From Streptomyces sp. NBC_00224 (GTDB lineage: Bacteria; Actinomycetota; Actinomycetes; Streptomycetales; Streptomycetaceae): DNA of 64,000 bases. The position numbers were made by a program, and so were the translations under genes. The notes under the pieces were generated by a model. That model worked only from the letters and a program-made list of their open reading frames with translations. It was not told the origin of the DNA and ran no database searches. This document shows, in pieces, positions 7,274-16,334 of the stretch (positions within the stretch are counted from its first letter, which is position 1; each line of letters starts with the position of its first letter). The DNA is taken from assembly GCF_041435195.1 (NCBI RefSeq), contig NZ_CP108106.1:3782001-3846000 (forward strand), read 5' to 3'.

Positions 7274-7287
7274 ATGTCCAGACCAAT
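7274..7287. promoter_or_regulatory. Second, degenerate dre-like site
   Basis: Read on the minus strand, TTGGTCTGGACATG keeps one perfect half-site (TGGTC) and a decayed second half (GACAT instead of GACCA). It lies 29 bp from the first site, between the LPMO and SPFH genes. Confidence 0.4.
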
Positions 7288-7322
7288 CGCAACGCGGCTT
7301 CCACCCCGCAACTCCCCCGCGT

Positions 7323-8504
7323 TCAGGCGCCTTCGGCCCCGCCCCTGCCCGTGTAGAACGCCACCGTCAGGTCCTTCACCAGCACCCTGCGCTCGTAGTC
7401 GTCCAGCTCGACCAGACCGCGCGAGGTGAGCCGGGCGACCGTGTCGTCGACCGCGTCCACCACCGAGCTCAGCACCTCGTCCCGGTGCCGGGCGTCGATC
7501 GCCGCGATCCGCCGCCGCCGCATCGCCGCCGCCACCTCGGGCGCGTACTCGATCCGGACGGGCTGGGCCGCGTACACCTCGATCCCCACCGGCTCCGCCT
7601 CCGCCTTCAGCAGCCGGGTCAGCGCGTCCCCGACGGCCTCCGCGTCGCGCAGGGTCGGGGCGTCCTCGTGAATGGGGGTCCCCCCAGCGGTAGCGGGGGG
7701 AGCGTCGGCCGGGAGCTGCGAGAGGACTCGGGCCGTCGCCGCCTCCACCTGGTCGCGCAGATAGACCACATGGTCCTCGACGGCCAGGGCCGCCCGCGCG
7801 GTGTCCTTGACCCGCCACACCACGAGCACCACGGCCCGCAGCGCCGTGCCGTCCGCGTCGACCGCGGGCATCGGCTCGCTGCGCCAGTGCCGCAGGCGTA
7901 CGTCGACCCGGCGGCGCAGCAGCAGCGGGTTCATCCACACCAGCCCCGTGCGCCGCACGCTCCCCCGGTAGTCGCCGCAGAGCGAGAGCACCCAGGCGCA
8001 CCCGACCCGGCCGCGCCCGAGCCCGCCGAAGCAGACGACCGCGAGAGCCGTGCCGAGCACGAGCAGCGCCCAGCGCGCGGGCCCCATGACGCCGGGCCCA
8101 CCGGCGTCCGTATACGAAGTCAGCCGCAGCGCGCCCGTCACCGCCGCCGGGAGCAGCCCGGCCGACCAGACCACCACCGCGCACCCCGCGAGCGCGGCCA
8201 GCCCCGCCGCGACGGCCACCGCCCCCGGCACCACGGACCCGGCCCGCTCGACGAGTTCGGGGTCGCCGGGCGTGGCGGGCCGCACCGGCGCACGCACCGG
8301 CCGTGCCGCGCGCCGGGCCGGGGCGGCGCGGGCCGGCCCGGGCCCCGGCTGCGGCACCACGGGGGTGGGGCCGCTGTCGTCCCGGAACAGCAGGTGCACC
8401 GGGATCTCGGCGGTGGACTCGCCCCTGATCACCGCGACCCGGCGGGCACCGGTAGCGGGGACCCCCTCCTCGGGGGTGGGCGTGGGATCCGCTGTCGTCT
8501 GCAT
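7323..8504 (-). CDS. SPFH/Band-7 domain membrane protein
   Basis: About 393 aa. A proline/arginine-rich cytoplasmic N-terminus is followed by two membrane segments (roughly 95-120 and 140-162). A Band-7 domain comes next (WMNPLLLRRRVDVRLRHW, VVLVVWRVKDTARAALAVEDHVVYLRDQVEAATARVLS, then GIEVYAAQPVRIEYAPEVAAAMRRR). Family members form ring oligomers that organise membrane microdomains and proteases. The start is set at ATG 8504 because GGAGA lies 6 nt before it; the ATG at 8519 has no ribosome site. An internal palindrome (7674-7702, G/C-run arms) encodes a disordered linker. Neighbour of the tip-glycan genes. Confidence 0.75.
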   Translation of the reverse strand: MQTTADPTPTPEEGVPATGARRVAVIRGESTAEIPVHLLFRDDSGPTPVVPQPGPGPARAAPARRAARPVRAPVRPATPGDPELVERAGSVVPGAVAVAAGLAALAGCAVVVWSAGLLPAAVTGALRLTSYTDAGGPGVMGPARWALLVLGTALAVVCFGGLGRGRVGCAWVLSLCGDYRGSVRRTGLVWMNPLLLRRRVDVRLRHWRSEPMPAVDADGTALRAVVLVVWRVKDTARAALAVEDHVVYLRDQVEAATARVLSQLPADAPPATAGGTPIHEDAPTLRDAEAVGDALTRLLKAEAEPVGIEVYAAQPVRIEYAPEVAAAMRRRRIAAIDARHRDEVLSSVVDAVDDTVARLTSRGLVELDDYERRVLVKDLTVAFYTGRGGAEGA

Positions 8505-8534
8505 CGATGTCTCCGTCATGGGTGGGGGAGAGAG

Positions 8535-10139
8535 CTAGAGGAAGAGCCGCCGCCAGGTCTCGGGGCCGGGGAAGCCGTCGGCCGCGCCGCCGCGCCAGCC
8601 CTGGGCGCGCTGGAACGCCTCGACGTTGCGCCGGTCGGCCTCGCTCCAGCGCGGGCCGGGACCGGAGGTGTAGTACCGCCCGAACCCCTTCCGCAGGAGC
8701 TGCCGCCCGAGCTCGGTCACGTACGCACTGGACTGCCCCGGCCGGAAGTACCCCCGGCCGGGATAGCCGGGCACCCGCCCCCAGCCCGCCTGACCGGCGA
8801 CGGTAGGCCCGGCGGGAGCACCCAGCGGACCCGGCGCGCCCTGCACCGGGGATGCGGGGGTCTGGGTCGCGGGGGCCGGGGGCGCAGGGGGCTCAGCCGT
8901 CGGGGTGGGGGGCGCAGGGGGCTGAGCCACCGGGGGCGGGGCCGTCGGAGGCTGAGCTGTCGGAGGCTGGGCCGCGGGCACCTGCGCGGCGGGCACCTGA
9001 GCCACCGCCGGCTGAGCAGCCGGCGGCTGGGGCGGGGTGGTCGCCACTGCCGCCGTCAGACCCCCCGTCACTCCGCCCGCGGCAGGGATGTCCTTGCCCG
9101 TGCCCCGGACCAGCAGGCTCCAGGTCTGGGCGCCCGGCAGGCCGTCGGCGCTGCCGCCGGTCCAGCCCTGGGCGCGCTGGAAGGCCTGGGTGGCCCTGCG
9201 GTCCGCGTTGCCCCAGCGAGGGCCGGGGCCCTCGGTGTAGAAGCGCTTGCCGCCGCGCGCCACCAGCATCTGGCCGAGGCGGGTGACGTACGCGTTGTTG
9301 GCGCCCGGCCCGAAGGCGCCCGCACCCGGGAAGTTCGCGGCGAGCGCCGCCGGGGCGGTCTGCTCGACGGCGGGGCCGCCGGTGCCGGTGCCGACGCCCT
9401 TGTAGCGGTAGGGCAGATAACGGCTGGAATTGCTCCAGTACCCGTACGGCGTCGCCTGCTTCCGGGCGAGCGGGGGCGTCTGCTCGTACGCGATGTAGTA
9501 GGTGTGCGTGTAGTCGGTCCAGCCGCCGAAGATCACGACGTGCGAGCCCTTGGTCGGGTTGTCGGGGTTGTGGAAGAGCAGCATGTCGCCGGGCTGGAGC
9601 TCCTCCTTGGTGATCCGCACCGCGAAGCTGCCCAGGCTGCCGGTCCACTCGTTGGTGCCGAGGCTCCAGGCCATCGAGACGAACCCGGAGCAGTCCTGCC
9701 GGTACCCGTCCGACCAGTACTTCTCCATGCTGTACGGGACCTGCGCGGTCACCCACTTCTTCGCCCGGTTGATGATGTCGGCCCGGTTCATCGGCTGGAG
9801 CCTGCGCGGCGGCGGCTCGTCGGGCGGCACGGCGGTGCTCCCGTGCAGCGCGCCGGTGGCCCCCTGCTCGGTCGCGGGCCCGGCGTCGAGGCCGACGGCG
9901 TCGCCTCCCGCGGCGGCCCGGTCGTGGCCGGTGTCCGACGGCCGCACGGTGGCGGCCGCGGTCCCGGCGCCGAGGACCACGCCCGCCGCGGTCGCGAGCA
10001 CCAGCGCGCGGCGGGCGCCGTGGGCGGCCGGGTGGCCCCCGGCGCGCAGCGGCAGGGCAGCGGCCCGCCGCCGGTCCGCGCACCCGGCGCACCCGCACTC
10101 GCCCGCCGGCTCGTACTCCTCGAACACCGGCACCGTCAT
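8535..10139 (-). CDS. NlpC/P60-like hydrolase with two peptidoglycan-binding-like repeats
   Basis: 534 aa from ATG 10139. A short Cys-rich N-terminus (ECGCAGCADRR) precedes one membrane/signal segment (about 45-65). A papain-like amidase domain follows: MNRADIINRAKKWV, catalytic DCSGFVSMAW, GDMLLFHN, and His in GSHVVIFGG. Two repeats of about 70 residues come next (AYVTRLGQMLVARGG...YTEGPGPRW...AFQRAQGWTGG), separated by a Pro/Ala/Gln-rich linker; these look like peptidoglycan-binding modules. It probably trims cell-wall peptides or acts as a wall amidase. Transcribed toward the SPFH gene with 30 bp between them, so likely co-transcribed. Confidence 0.8.
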   Translation of the reverse strand: MTVPVFEEYEPAGECGCAGCADRRRAAALPLRAGGHPAAHGARRALVLATAAGVVLGAGTAAATVRPSDTGHDRAAAGGDAVGLDAGPATEQGATGALHGSTAVPPDEPPPRRLQPMNRADIINRAKKWVTAQVPYSMEKYWSDGYRQDCSGFVSMAWSLGTNEWTGSLGSFAVRITKEELQPGDMLLFHNPDNPTKGSHVVIFGGWTDYTHTYYIAYEQTPPLARKQATPYGYWSNSSRYLPYRYKGVGTGTGGPAVEQTAPAALAANFPGAGAFGPGANNAYVTRLGQMLVARGGKRFYTEGPGPRWGNADRRATQAFQRAQGWTGGSADGLPGAQTWSLLVRGTGKDIPAAGGVTGGLTAAVATTPPQPPAAQPAVAQVPAAQVPAAQPPTAQPPTAPPPVAQPPAPPTPTAEPPAPPAPATQTPASPVQGAPGPLGAPAGPTVAGQAGWGRVPGYPGRGYFRPGQSSAYVTELGRQLLRKGFGRYYTSGPGPRWSEADRRNVEAFQRAQGWRGGAADGFPGPETWRRLFL

Positions 10140-10237
10140 GGGCGTCACCTGCCACTCTCGGCGATCTTGTGGTCGTTGAAGATCTTTTCTCCGCTTGTGC
10201 ACGGGCCACAGCTTTCCAACCGTCCACATACATCGCA

Positions 10238-10253
10238 TTTTGACGGATCAAAA
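10238..10253. promoter_or_regulatory. Short AT-rich palindrome in the NlpC/P60 gene promoter
   Basis: TTTTGA-CGGA-TCAAAA, a 6-bp inverted repeat about 100 bp upstream of the start at 10139. Possible operator; the regulator is unknown. Confidence 0.3.
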
Positions 10254-10332
10254 CGGATGAAACGAACATCTCACCGCGTGGCGCTGGTCAGAACCACCCT
10301 TCTGAGTCCGGTAGAGTTCTCGATGTCAGCAG

Positions 10333-10406
10333 GCGCCGCTAGCTCAGTTGGTTAGAGCAGCTGACTCTTAATCAGCGGGTCCGGGGTTCGAGTCCCTGGC
10401 GGCGCA
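10333..10406 (+). tRNA. tRNA-Lys (anticodon CTT)
   Basis: 74-nt cloverleaf. Acceptor GCGCCGC/GCGGCGC, D-stem GCTC/GAGC, anticodon stem GCTGA/TCAGC with loop CTCTTAA (anticodon CTT), T-stem CGGGG/CCCTG (one G-T pair) with TTCGAGT, discriminator A. CCA is not encoded. This is an independent, intact gene whose 3' half also occurs as the fragment at 3686. Confidence 0.95.
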
Positions 10407-10413
10407 CAGACAG

Positions 10414-10448
10414 CCACAACCCCCTCACCATCGGTGAGGGGGTTGTGG
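10414..10448 (+). terminator. Terminator of tRNA-Lys
   Basis: Perfect 16-bp stem beginning CCACAACCCCC, with an ATC loop, 8 nt after the tRNA. Confidence 0.7.
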
Positions 10449-10910
10449 TCGTTTCCGGGCGTGCGCCAGCGCCTCCCGCGCCGTTCAGCGCATGGCACTG
10501 CCACGGGAGCTCCATCCGAAATCCGCACGCCCTGCACAAGCACCCCGTAAAGCCCGCCTATGACCGGTAAACACCTCGTTTCACCCTTGCGATCAAGCCG
10601 CCGGGCGTAGAAACCTGGCTGGGGGCCATCGGTTCCAAGGGGGTGTGCGGCTCCATCAATTGGAAGCCATGTGTGTGGTTCGGAGGGGAATGTCCCGGTT
10701 GCTCGGACCGCGGGGTGGGGGCCCCGTTCATGAATCGGTGCCGATGAAGGCATCATGCAACCGGAAGGGCCTCCTCACATGTCTGGATCAAGGGGTGCGG
10801 CCCGCCCTTTGACCGACCATCAGTACGTCCGCGCGGTCGAGGGGGACAGACGCGGACGACGGAACAACGACACACACGCAAGCTGACCTTTGCGTGCGGG
10901 GGGATGACTC
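10449..10910 (+). promoter_or_regulatory. Long leader/promoter region of cslA
   Basis: About 460 bp without a convincing gene. The open frame antisense to it also runs through the tRNA and is not coding-like. A TTGACC at 10809-10814 could be a -35, but no matching -10 was seen. A 35-codon ATG frame (10778) ends just before cslA and has no clear family. The length suggests complex control of the downstream glycan synthase operon. Confidence 0.4.
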
Positions 10911-12893
10911 ATGACGTCGACGCCGACCGGCGCCCGGCACCACGATGACCCGTCCCAGACCACTCAGCTCCGGCTCCCGCCGCATCTGCGGCCCGGGGCC
11001 CGGCAGCGGCTGAAGAAGTCGCTGCCGCGCTACGACTACGAGCACTACAGCAGGCTGGCCGGCCCACTCACCCAGCCGGACCCGGAGACGCCGTACCGCG
11101 TGCGCTACCGGTCGCTGCTCTCGCAGGAGCCGCACCGGATACGCGCGGCCCTGCTGCTCGGCGCGGCCCCGCTGGTCTCGCTCGGCCTGTTCGCCTGGCT
11201 GATGCAGCCCGAGCACTGGACCAAGCGCGACCACGCCTCGCAGTCCCTGCTGGTCCTGGACATCGTCATGCTGGTCTCGATCGGCCTGATCGAGCTCTTC
11301 CGGACGATGAACGTGCTCTCCAACGCGCACGCCACGCTGGTCGCGCGCGACCCGATCCCCGTGGTGCCCGAGACCGGCACCAAGGTCGCCTTCCTCACCT
11401 CCTTCGTGCCCGGCAAGGAGCCGCTGGAGATGGTGACCAGGACCCTGGAGGCGGCGGTCCGCATCCGCCACCGCGGTCTGATGCACGTCTGGCTGCTCGA
11501 CGAGGGCGACGACCCGGCGGTCAAGGAAGTGTGCGCGCGCCTGGGCGTGCACCACTTCTCCCGCAAGGGCGTCGCACGCTGGAACCAGCCCAAGGGCCCG
11601 CACCGCGCCAAGACCAAGCACGGCAACTACAACGCCTGGCTTGAGGCGCACGGCGGCGACTACGACTTCTTCGCCTCCGTCGACACCGACCACGTGCCGC
11701 TGCCCAACTACCTGGAGCGGATGCTCGGTTACTTCCGTGACCCGGACGTCGGCTTCGTCATCGGCCCGCAGGTCTACGGCAACTACGACACCTTCGTCAC
11801 CAAGGCCGCCGAGTCCCAGCAGTTCCTCTTCCACGCGCTGATCCAGCGGGCCGGCAACAAGTACGGCGCGCCCATGTTCGTCGGCACCAGCAACGCCGTG
11901 CGCATCAGCGCGCTGAAGCAGATCGGCGGTCTGTACGACTCGATCACCGAGGACATGGCGACCGGCTTCGAGATGCACCGCCACGCGAACCCGGCGACGG
12001 GCAACAAGTGGCGCTCGGTCTACACCCCGGACGTGCTGGCCGTCGGCGAGGGCCCGACCGCCTGGACCGACTTCTTCACCCAGCAGCTGCGCTGGTCCAG
12101 AGGGACGTACGAGACGATCCTCAAGCAGTACTGGAAGGGCATAGGCACCCTGCCCTTCGGCAAGCTCTTCAACTACACGATGATGATCATCTTCTATCCG
12201 ATGTCGGCCCTCAACTGGATCCTGGCGGCGCTCAGTTGCGCCCTGTTCCTCGGGCTCGGCGCCTCCGGCGTGCAGATCGACCCGGTCGTGTGGATGATGC
12301 TCTACGGCAACGCCTCGGCGCTCCAGGTCGGGCTCTACATTTGGAACCGGCGCCACAACGTCTCGCCGCACGAGCCGGAGGGCTCCGGCGGGATCGCCGG
12401 CATGGTGATGTCGGCGCTCTCCGCGCCCATCTACGCCCGCTCGCTGATGGACGCCGTACTGCGCCGCAAGAGCTCCTTCGTGGTGACCCCCAAGGGCGAC
12501 TCGTCCAGCCCGGACACCCTCTTCGGCACTTTCCGCATCCACCTCTTCTTCATCGCCCTGTTCGGCGGCTCGCTCGTCTCGTCGTTCTTCAACGGCCACA
12601 GCCACCCCGCGATGGTCACCTGGGCCACCCTGGCCATGCTGATCACCGCCGCGCCGATCATCGGCTGGCGGTGGACCGTACGGGCGGAGAAGAAGAAGCG
12701 GGGCAAGCGCAGGCGCTCCGGCCCGCCGTCCGCCCCGCAGGAGGCCCCGCACCAGCAGGAGCGCCCCGAGTGGGCGCCGGGGCCGCCGCAGGCCGAGCCC
12801 CAGCAGCCCGGCGCCGCGCGGCCCGGCGCCCAGGAGAGCGGCGAGCCCGCAGACCAGACCGTGCAGATCGCCCTTGGGGGACGTAACCCATGA
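10911..12893 (+). CDS. cslA: Cellulose synthase-like glycosyltransferase CslA (GT2)
   Basis: 660-aa membrane glycosyltransferase. N-terminal helices (about 78-98 and 115-133) precede a cytosolic GT2 domain with the processive beta-glycan synthase signature: LLDEGDD, DTDH (DxD), TED (the catalytic base region) and QQLRW (QxxRW). C-terminal membrane helices start near 420, then a Lys/Arg- and Pro-rich tail. It makes the beta-glucan-containing polymer at hyphal tips needed for attachment and morphology in Streptomyces. There is no PilZ domain. The stop overlaps the glxA start by ATGA, so the pair is translationally coupled, matching their joint function. Confidence 0.9.
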   Translation: MTSTPTGARHHDDPSQTTQLRLPPHLRPGARQRLKKSLPRYDYEHYSRLAGPLTQPDPETPYRVRYRSLLSQEPHRIRAALLLGAAPLVSLGLFAWLMQPEHWTKRDHASQSLLVLDIVMLVSIGLIELFRTMNVLSNAHATLVARDPIPVVPETGTKVAFLTSFVPGKEPLEMVTRTLEAAVRIRHRGLMHVWLLDEGDDPAVKEVCARLGVHHFSRKGVARWNQPKGPHRAKTKHGNYNAWLEAHGGDYDFFASVDTDHVPLPNYLERMLGYFRDPDVGFVIGPQVYGNYDTFVTKAAESQQFLFHALIQRAGNKYGAPMFVGTSNAVRISALKQIGGLYDSITEDMATGFEMHRHANPATGNKWRSVYTPDVLAVGEGPTAWTDFFTQQLRWSRGTYETILKQYWKGIGTLPFGKLFNYTMMIIFYPMSALNWILAALSCALFLGLGASGVQIDPVVWMMLYGNASALQVGLYIWNRRHNVSPHEPEGSGGIAGMVMSALSAPIYARSLMDAVLRRKSSFVVTPKGDSSSPDTLFGTFRIHLFFIALFGGSLVSSFFNGHSHPAMVTWATLAMLITAAPIIGWRWTVRAEKKKRGKRRRSGPPSAPQEAPHQQERPEWAPGPPQAEPQQPGAARPGAQESGEPADQTVQIALGGRNP

Positions 12894-14830
12894 GATACCG
12901 TCCGACCCGCCGTACCCGCCGCTGGGCGATCGGTACGGCGGTGGTCGTCGCGCTCGCGGGCGCCAACGGGCCCTGGCTGTACCGGTTCTCCTCGGACCAG
13001 TACCACGACTACAAGATCAACCAGCCGGGGTACAAGGCGGACAACGGCCACTGGGACATGGTCGCCATGCCCAAGGAGTTCCGGCTCAACACGATCCACG
13101 CGGCGCTGCTGCACACCGGCAAGGTCCTGCTGGTCGCCGGGTCGGGCAACAACGCCAAGAACTTCGACGCGAAGAAGTTCGACACGGTGCTGTGGGATCC
13201 GGAGAAGAACACCTTCAAGAAGATCCCCACGCCCAACGACCTGTTCTGCACCGGCCACACCCAGCTGGCCGACGGCAAACTGCTGATCGCGGGCGGCACC
13301 AAGCGGTACGAGAAGCTCCAGGGTGACGTCACCAAGGCCGGCGGCCTGCTGATCGTCCACAACGAGGACCCGGACAAGCCGATCACGCTGCCCGCGGGCA
13401 CCCGGTTCACCGGCAAGACCAACGGCAAGACGTTCGTCTCCAAGGACCCGGTGCTCGTCCAGCGCGCCAAGAAGGTCTTCGACAAGAAGACCGGCAAGTT
13501 CCTGCGCACCGAGGCCGGGCTCGGGCGGATCTACGTCGAGGCCGAGGAGTCCGGCACCGAGCACGAGACCGGCACCGAGGACAACTACCGCGTCCAGGGC
13601 CTCAACGGCTCCGACACCCGCAACGTCTACGGCATCGCGCAGAAGCTCGCCCTGGACAAGAAGGACTTCCAGGGGATCAGGGACGCGTACGAGTTCGACC
13701 CGGCGGCCGAGCGGTACATCACGGTCGACCCGATGAACGAGGCCCGCTGGTACCCGACGCTGACGACGCTCGCCGACGGCAAGGTCCTCGCGCTCTCGGG
13801 GCTCGACGACATCGGGCAGCTGGTGCCGGGCAAGAACGAGGTGTACGACCCGAAAACAAAGAAGTGGACGTACACCAAGGGGGTCATGCAGTTCCCGACC
13901 TACCCGGCGGTGTTCCTGCTCCAGAACGGCAAGCTGTTCTACTCGGGGTCCAACGCGGGGTACGGGCCGGACAACGTCGGCCGCGACCCGGGCATCTGGG
14001 ACTTCGCCGGCAACAAGTTCAGCAAGATCCCCGGGCTGAGCGACCCGGGTGAGATGGAGACGTCCGGGACGGTGCTGATGCCTCCCGCCCAGGACGAGAA
14101 GTACATGGTGATCGGCGGCGGCGGGGTCGGCGAGTCGGCCAAGTCGTCGAAGAAGACCCGGATCGTGGACCTCAAGAACCCCAACCCGTCCTTCAAGGAC
14201 GGCCCTTCGCTCGCCGAGGGGACGCGGTACCCGATGGCGTCCGTGCTGCCCGACGACACCATGCTCATCAGCGGCGGCTCCACGGACTACCGCGGCCGGG
14301 GCGGCTCCAACCTGCACCAGGCGCGGATCTACGACGCGAAGACGGGGGCCATGCGGCGGGTCGCGGACCCGGAGGTCGGCCGCAACTACCACTCCGGGTC
14401 GATCCTGCTGCCCGACGGGCGGGTCGTCACGTTCGGCGGGGACTCGCTCTACGCGGACAAGGACGACACCAAGCCGGGGGTGTTCGAGCAGCGCATCGAG
14501 ATCTACACGCCGCCGTACCTGTACCGGGGCGGCGGCAAGCAGCCCGACCTCGGCGAGGGGCCCAAGTCCCTGGCGCGGGGCGGCAGCGGGGTCTACAAGT
14601 CGAAGGACGCGGCGGCCGTGAAGACGGCCCGGCTGATCCGCCCCAGCGCGACCACGCACGTCACGGACATCGACCAGCGGTCGATCGCGCTGGACGTCAG
14701 CAAGACGGCGGACGGCGTCCAGGTCACGGTCCCCAAGAACCGCAACCTGGTCCCGCCGGGGTGGTACATGCTGTTCGTGACGGACGGGTCGGGGGTGCCG
14801 TCGAAGGCGGTGTGGGTGGAGGTGCCGTAG
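12890..14830 (+). CDS. glxA: Copper radical oxidase GlxA
   Basis: 646-aa galactose-oxidase-like mono-copper enzyme anchored by one N-terminal helix (about 12-30). Seven-bladed kelch-type repeats (GKVLLVAGSG, GKLLIAGG, GKVLALSG) carry the radical site. Cys120 in DLFCTGHTQ is positioned for the Tyr-Cys cofactor, a Trp lies in ARWYPT, and a Tyr-His copper pair lies in GRNYHSGS. The C-terminal Ig-like domain (SATTHVTDIDQRS) supplies the last His ligand. It oxidises the glycan made by CslA or a related alcohol, producing H2O2. Overlaps cslA by 4 nt; needs copper loading outside the membrane. Confidence 0.9.
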   Translation: MRYRPTRRTRRWAIGTAVVVALAGANGPWLYRFSSDQYHDYKINQPGYKADNGHWDMVAMPKEFRLNTIHAALLHTGKVLLVAGSGNNAKNFDAKKFDTVLWDPEKNTFKKIPTPNDLFCTGHTQLADGKLLIAGGTKRYEKLQGDVTKAGGLLIVHNEDPDKPITLPAGTRFTGKTNGKTFVSKDPVLVQRAKKVFDKKTGKFLRTEAGLGRIYVEAEESGTEHETGTEDNYRVQGLNGSDTRNVYGIAQKLALDKKDFQGIRDAYEFDPAAERYITVDPMNEARWYPTLTTLADGKVLALSGLDDIGQLVPGKNEVYDPKTKKWTYTKGVMQFPTYPAVFLLQNGKLFYSGSNAGYGPDNVGRDPGIWDFAGNKFSKIPGLSDPGEMETSGTVLMPPAQDEKYMVIGGGGVGESAKSSKKTRIVDLKNPNPSFKDGPSLAEGTRYPMASVLPDDTMLISGGSTDYRGRGGSNLHQARIYDAKTGAMRRVADPEVGRNYHSGSILLPDGRVVTFGGDSLYADKDDTKPGVFEQRIEIYTPPYLYRGGGKQPDLGEGPKSLARGGSGVYKSKDAAAVKTARLIRPSATTHVTDIDQRSIALDVSKTADGVQVTVPKNRNLVPPGWYMLFVTDGSGVPSKAVWVEVP

Positions 14831-14844
14831 GGGGGCCCGGGGTT

Positions 14845-14946
14845 CGTCTGCGGGTGGGTGGGGGCTGGTCGCGCAGTTCCCCGCGCCCCTAGGTAGTTAG
14901 GGGCGCGGGGAACTGCGCGAGCAACCCAGCACGGTCCGCAGACGAA
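14845..14946. repeat. Dispersed palindromic repeat, subtype A, copy 1
   Basis: Inverted arms GGTCGCGCAGTTCCCCGCGC (from 14867) and its complement (14899-14922), with outer arms CGTCTGCGGG and CCGCAGACGA. It lies between convergent glxA and cslZ and may double as a terminator. Same family at 17688, 20161, 23046, 52767 and 57911. Confidence 0.75.
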
Positions 14947-14994
14947 GCACCCGGCCGCCCGGCTGAGGGCTCTCGGGAAGGGGCGGGGTGGGGC

Positions 14995-16005
14995 CTACTT
15001 ACTGTTCGCCGCCAGGCCCAGCGCGTACTGCGCCCACCACTCCCCCGCCTTGGGCCCCCCCTTGCAGTCCCCGTCCGACTCGCCGGGGCGCTTCACCCAC
15101 ACGTACGCGTCGATCAGCGCGTCCCCCGTCCGCGTCGTCGGGCGCTCGCCCAGTGCGCGGCCGGGCGGGTTGCACCAGGTCTCCTTGGGGTCGCCGCCCG
15201 TGTAGGGGCCGTTCCCGTTGCGGCTCGTGTCGATCACGAAGTGCTTGCCCGACAGCTTCGCGGAGAGCTGGTGGCCGAACTCCTTGCTCGCGGCGGTCGT
15301 CTGGAAGTTGGAGACGTTGACGGCGAAGCCGTCGGCCTCGTCCACGCCCGCCCGCCGCAGCGGCTCGTCCAGCGCGTCCGGCCGCTGCCAGCCCGCGTTG
15401 CCCGCGTCCACGTACACCTTCACGCCGGGCTGCCGCTTCAGCCGCTCGACCGCCTTCCTCAGCAGGTCGTACCGCTCCTCCGCGAACTGCTGCGGCGTAC
15501 ACCCGTCGACCAGGTGCAGCACCGCGTCCGGCTCCAGGACCACCGTGGCGCCCCGGTCCCCGATCCCCTTCGCCACCTTGTCGACCCACGCCCGGTACGC
15601 GTCGCCGTCCGCCGCGCCGCCCTTGGAGAACTGGCCGCAGTCGCGGTGCGGGATGTTGTAGAGCACGAGCAGCGCCGTGCGGTCGGCCTTCGCCGCCGCC
15701 TCGGTGAAGCCCTTCGCCTCCGACTCCGGGTTCTCCGGGCCGATCCACTCCCCGACCGGCTGCTCCGCGATCTTCGCGATCAGCGCGGCCTTGGAGTCGT
15801 CACCGCTCTTGCGGTACTCGGCGGCCTGCCGTGAGGCGTTGCCGTCCGGATTGACCCAGAACGGGTCGGTGCCCTTCGGCTGCTGCGCCACTTCGGGCTT
15901 CTTGTCGGCGTCCGAGGAGGACGAACAGGACGTCAGCAACAGCGCCGTTCCCACGGCTGCCACAGCCACCCCGACCGCGCCCGTCCGCGCACCACTCCGG
16001 AACAT
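14995..16005 (-). CDS. cslZ: CslZ-like GH6 endoglucanase lipoprotein
   Basis: 336 aa from ATG 16005, preceded by a GAGGGGGG ribosome site. It has a lipoprotein signal with lipobox LLTSC, then a Ser-rich linker. The GH6 fold shows LVLYNIPHRDCG, VVLEPDAV (catalytic Asp region), VYVDAGNAGW, NVSNF, VIDTSRNGNGP, WCNPPGRALG and DAYVWVKRPGESDG, which are hallmark GH6 blocks. It hydrolyses beta-1,4-glucan, likely editing or releasing the CslA product. It converges on the cslA-glxA operon. Confidence 0.88.
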   Translation of the reverse strand: MFRSGARTGAVGVAVAAVGTALLLTSCSSSSDADKKPEVAQQPKGTDPFWVNPDGNASRQAAEYRKSGDDSKAALIAKIAEQPVGEWIGPENPESEAKGFTEAAAKADRTALLVLYNIPHRDCGQFSKGGAADGDAYRAWVDKVAKGIGDRGATVVLEPDAVLHLVDGCTPQQFAEERYDLLRKAVERLKRQPGVKVYVDAGNAGWQRPDALDEPLRRAGVDEADGFAVNVSNFQTTAASKEFGHQLSAKLSGKHFVIDTSRNGNGPYTGGDPKETWCNPPGRALGERPTTRTGDALIDAYVWVKRPGESDGDCKGGPKAGEWWAQYALGLAANSK

Positions 16006-16334
16006 CCGACCCCCCTCAACCGCACTTTCCCGGACGCTTCCCCCGATCCATCGTGGCACACCCCCGCACCCTCACGATCCCGTGCCCACCGAGCGCACAC
16101 AGAAGGCGACTTGGCGTCATCGCCCTCTAGGCCGAAAGCGCACACCGGTTCTACAGTGGTCGCATCGGCCCCAGTTCCCGGCCACAGTTCGACGTCGGTC
16201 CACCGAACCTCCCGCGCAGGTGCCGGGCTCCTCCCGCAGCCCGTGCGCCCGCGGTCGAGGACCAGCCCGGCCGGCGGCTCCGGGGGGAGCGGGTCGTCGG
16301 CCGGGCCAGGTACGGAGGGCGTGCCGCCGTGCGC

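Noticed and set aside
10140..10332. Possible c-di-AMP (ydaO) riboswitch before the NlpC/P60 gene, as is frequent for Streptomyces wall hydrolases.
   Set aside because: None of the conserved ydaO core blocks could be found; only a short palindrome is present.
3686..10406. Direct repeat of the tRNA-Lys 3' end at 3686 and 10360 as the two ends of one element covering 3.7-10.4 kb.
   Set aside because: An element in a plus-strand tRNA leaves the intact tRNA on the left and the fragment on the right. Here the fragment is on the left. The genes between are high-GC core-type genes. The 10333 gene is an independent paralogue.
10352..10756. 134-aa minus-strand open frame upstream of cslA.
   Set aside because: It runs through the tRNA-Lys and its terminator on the opposite strand and has no coding-like composition or homology pattern.
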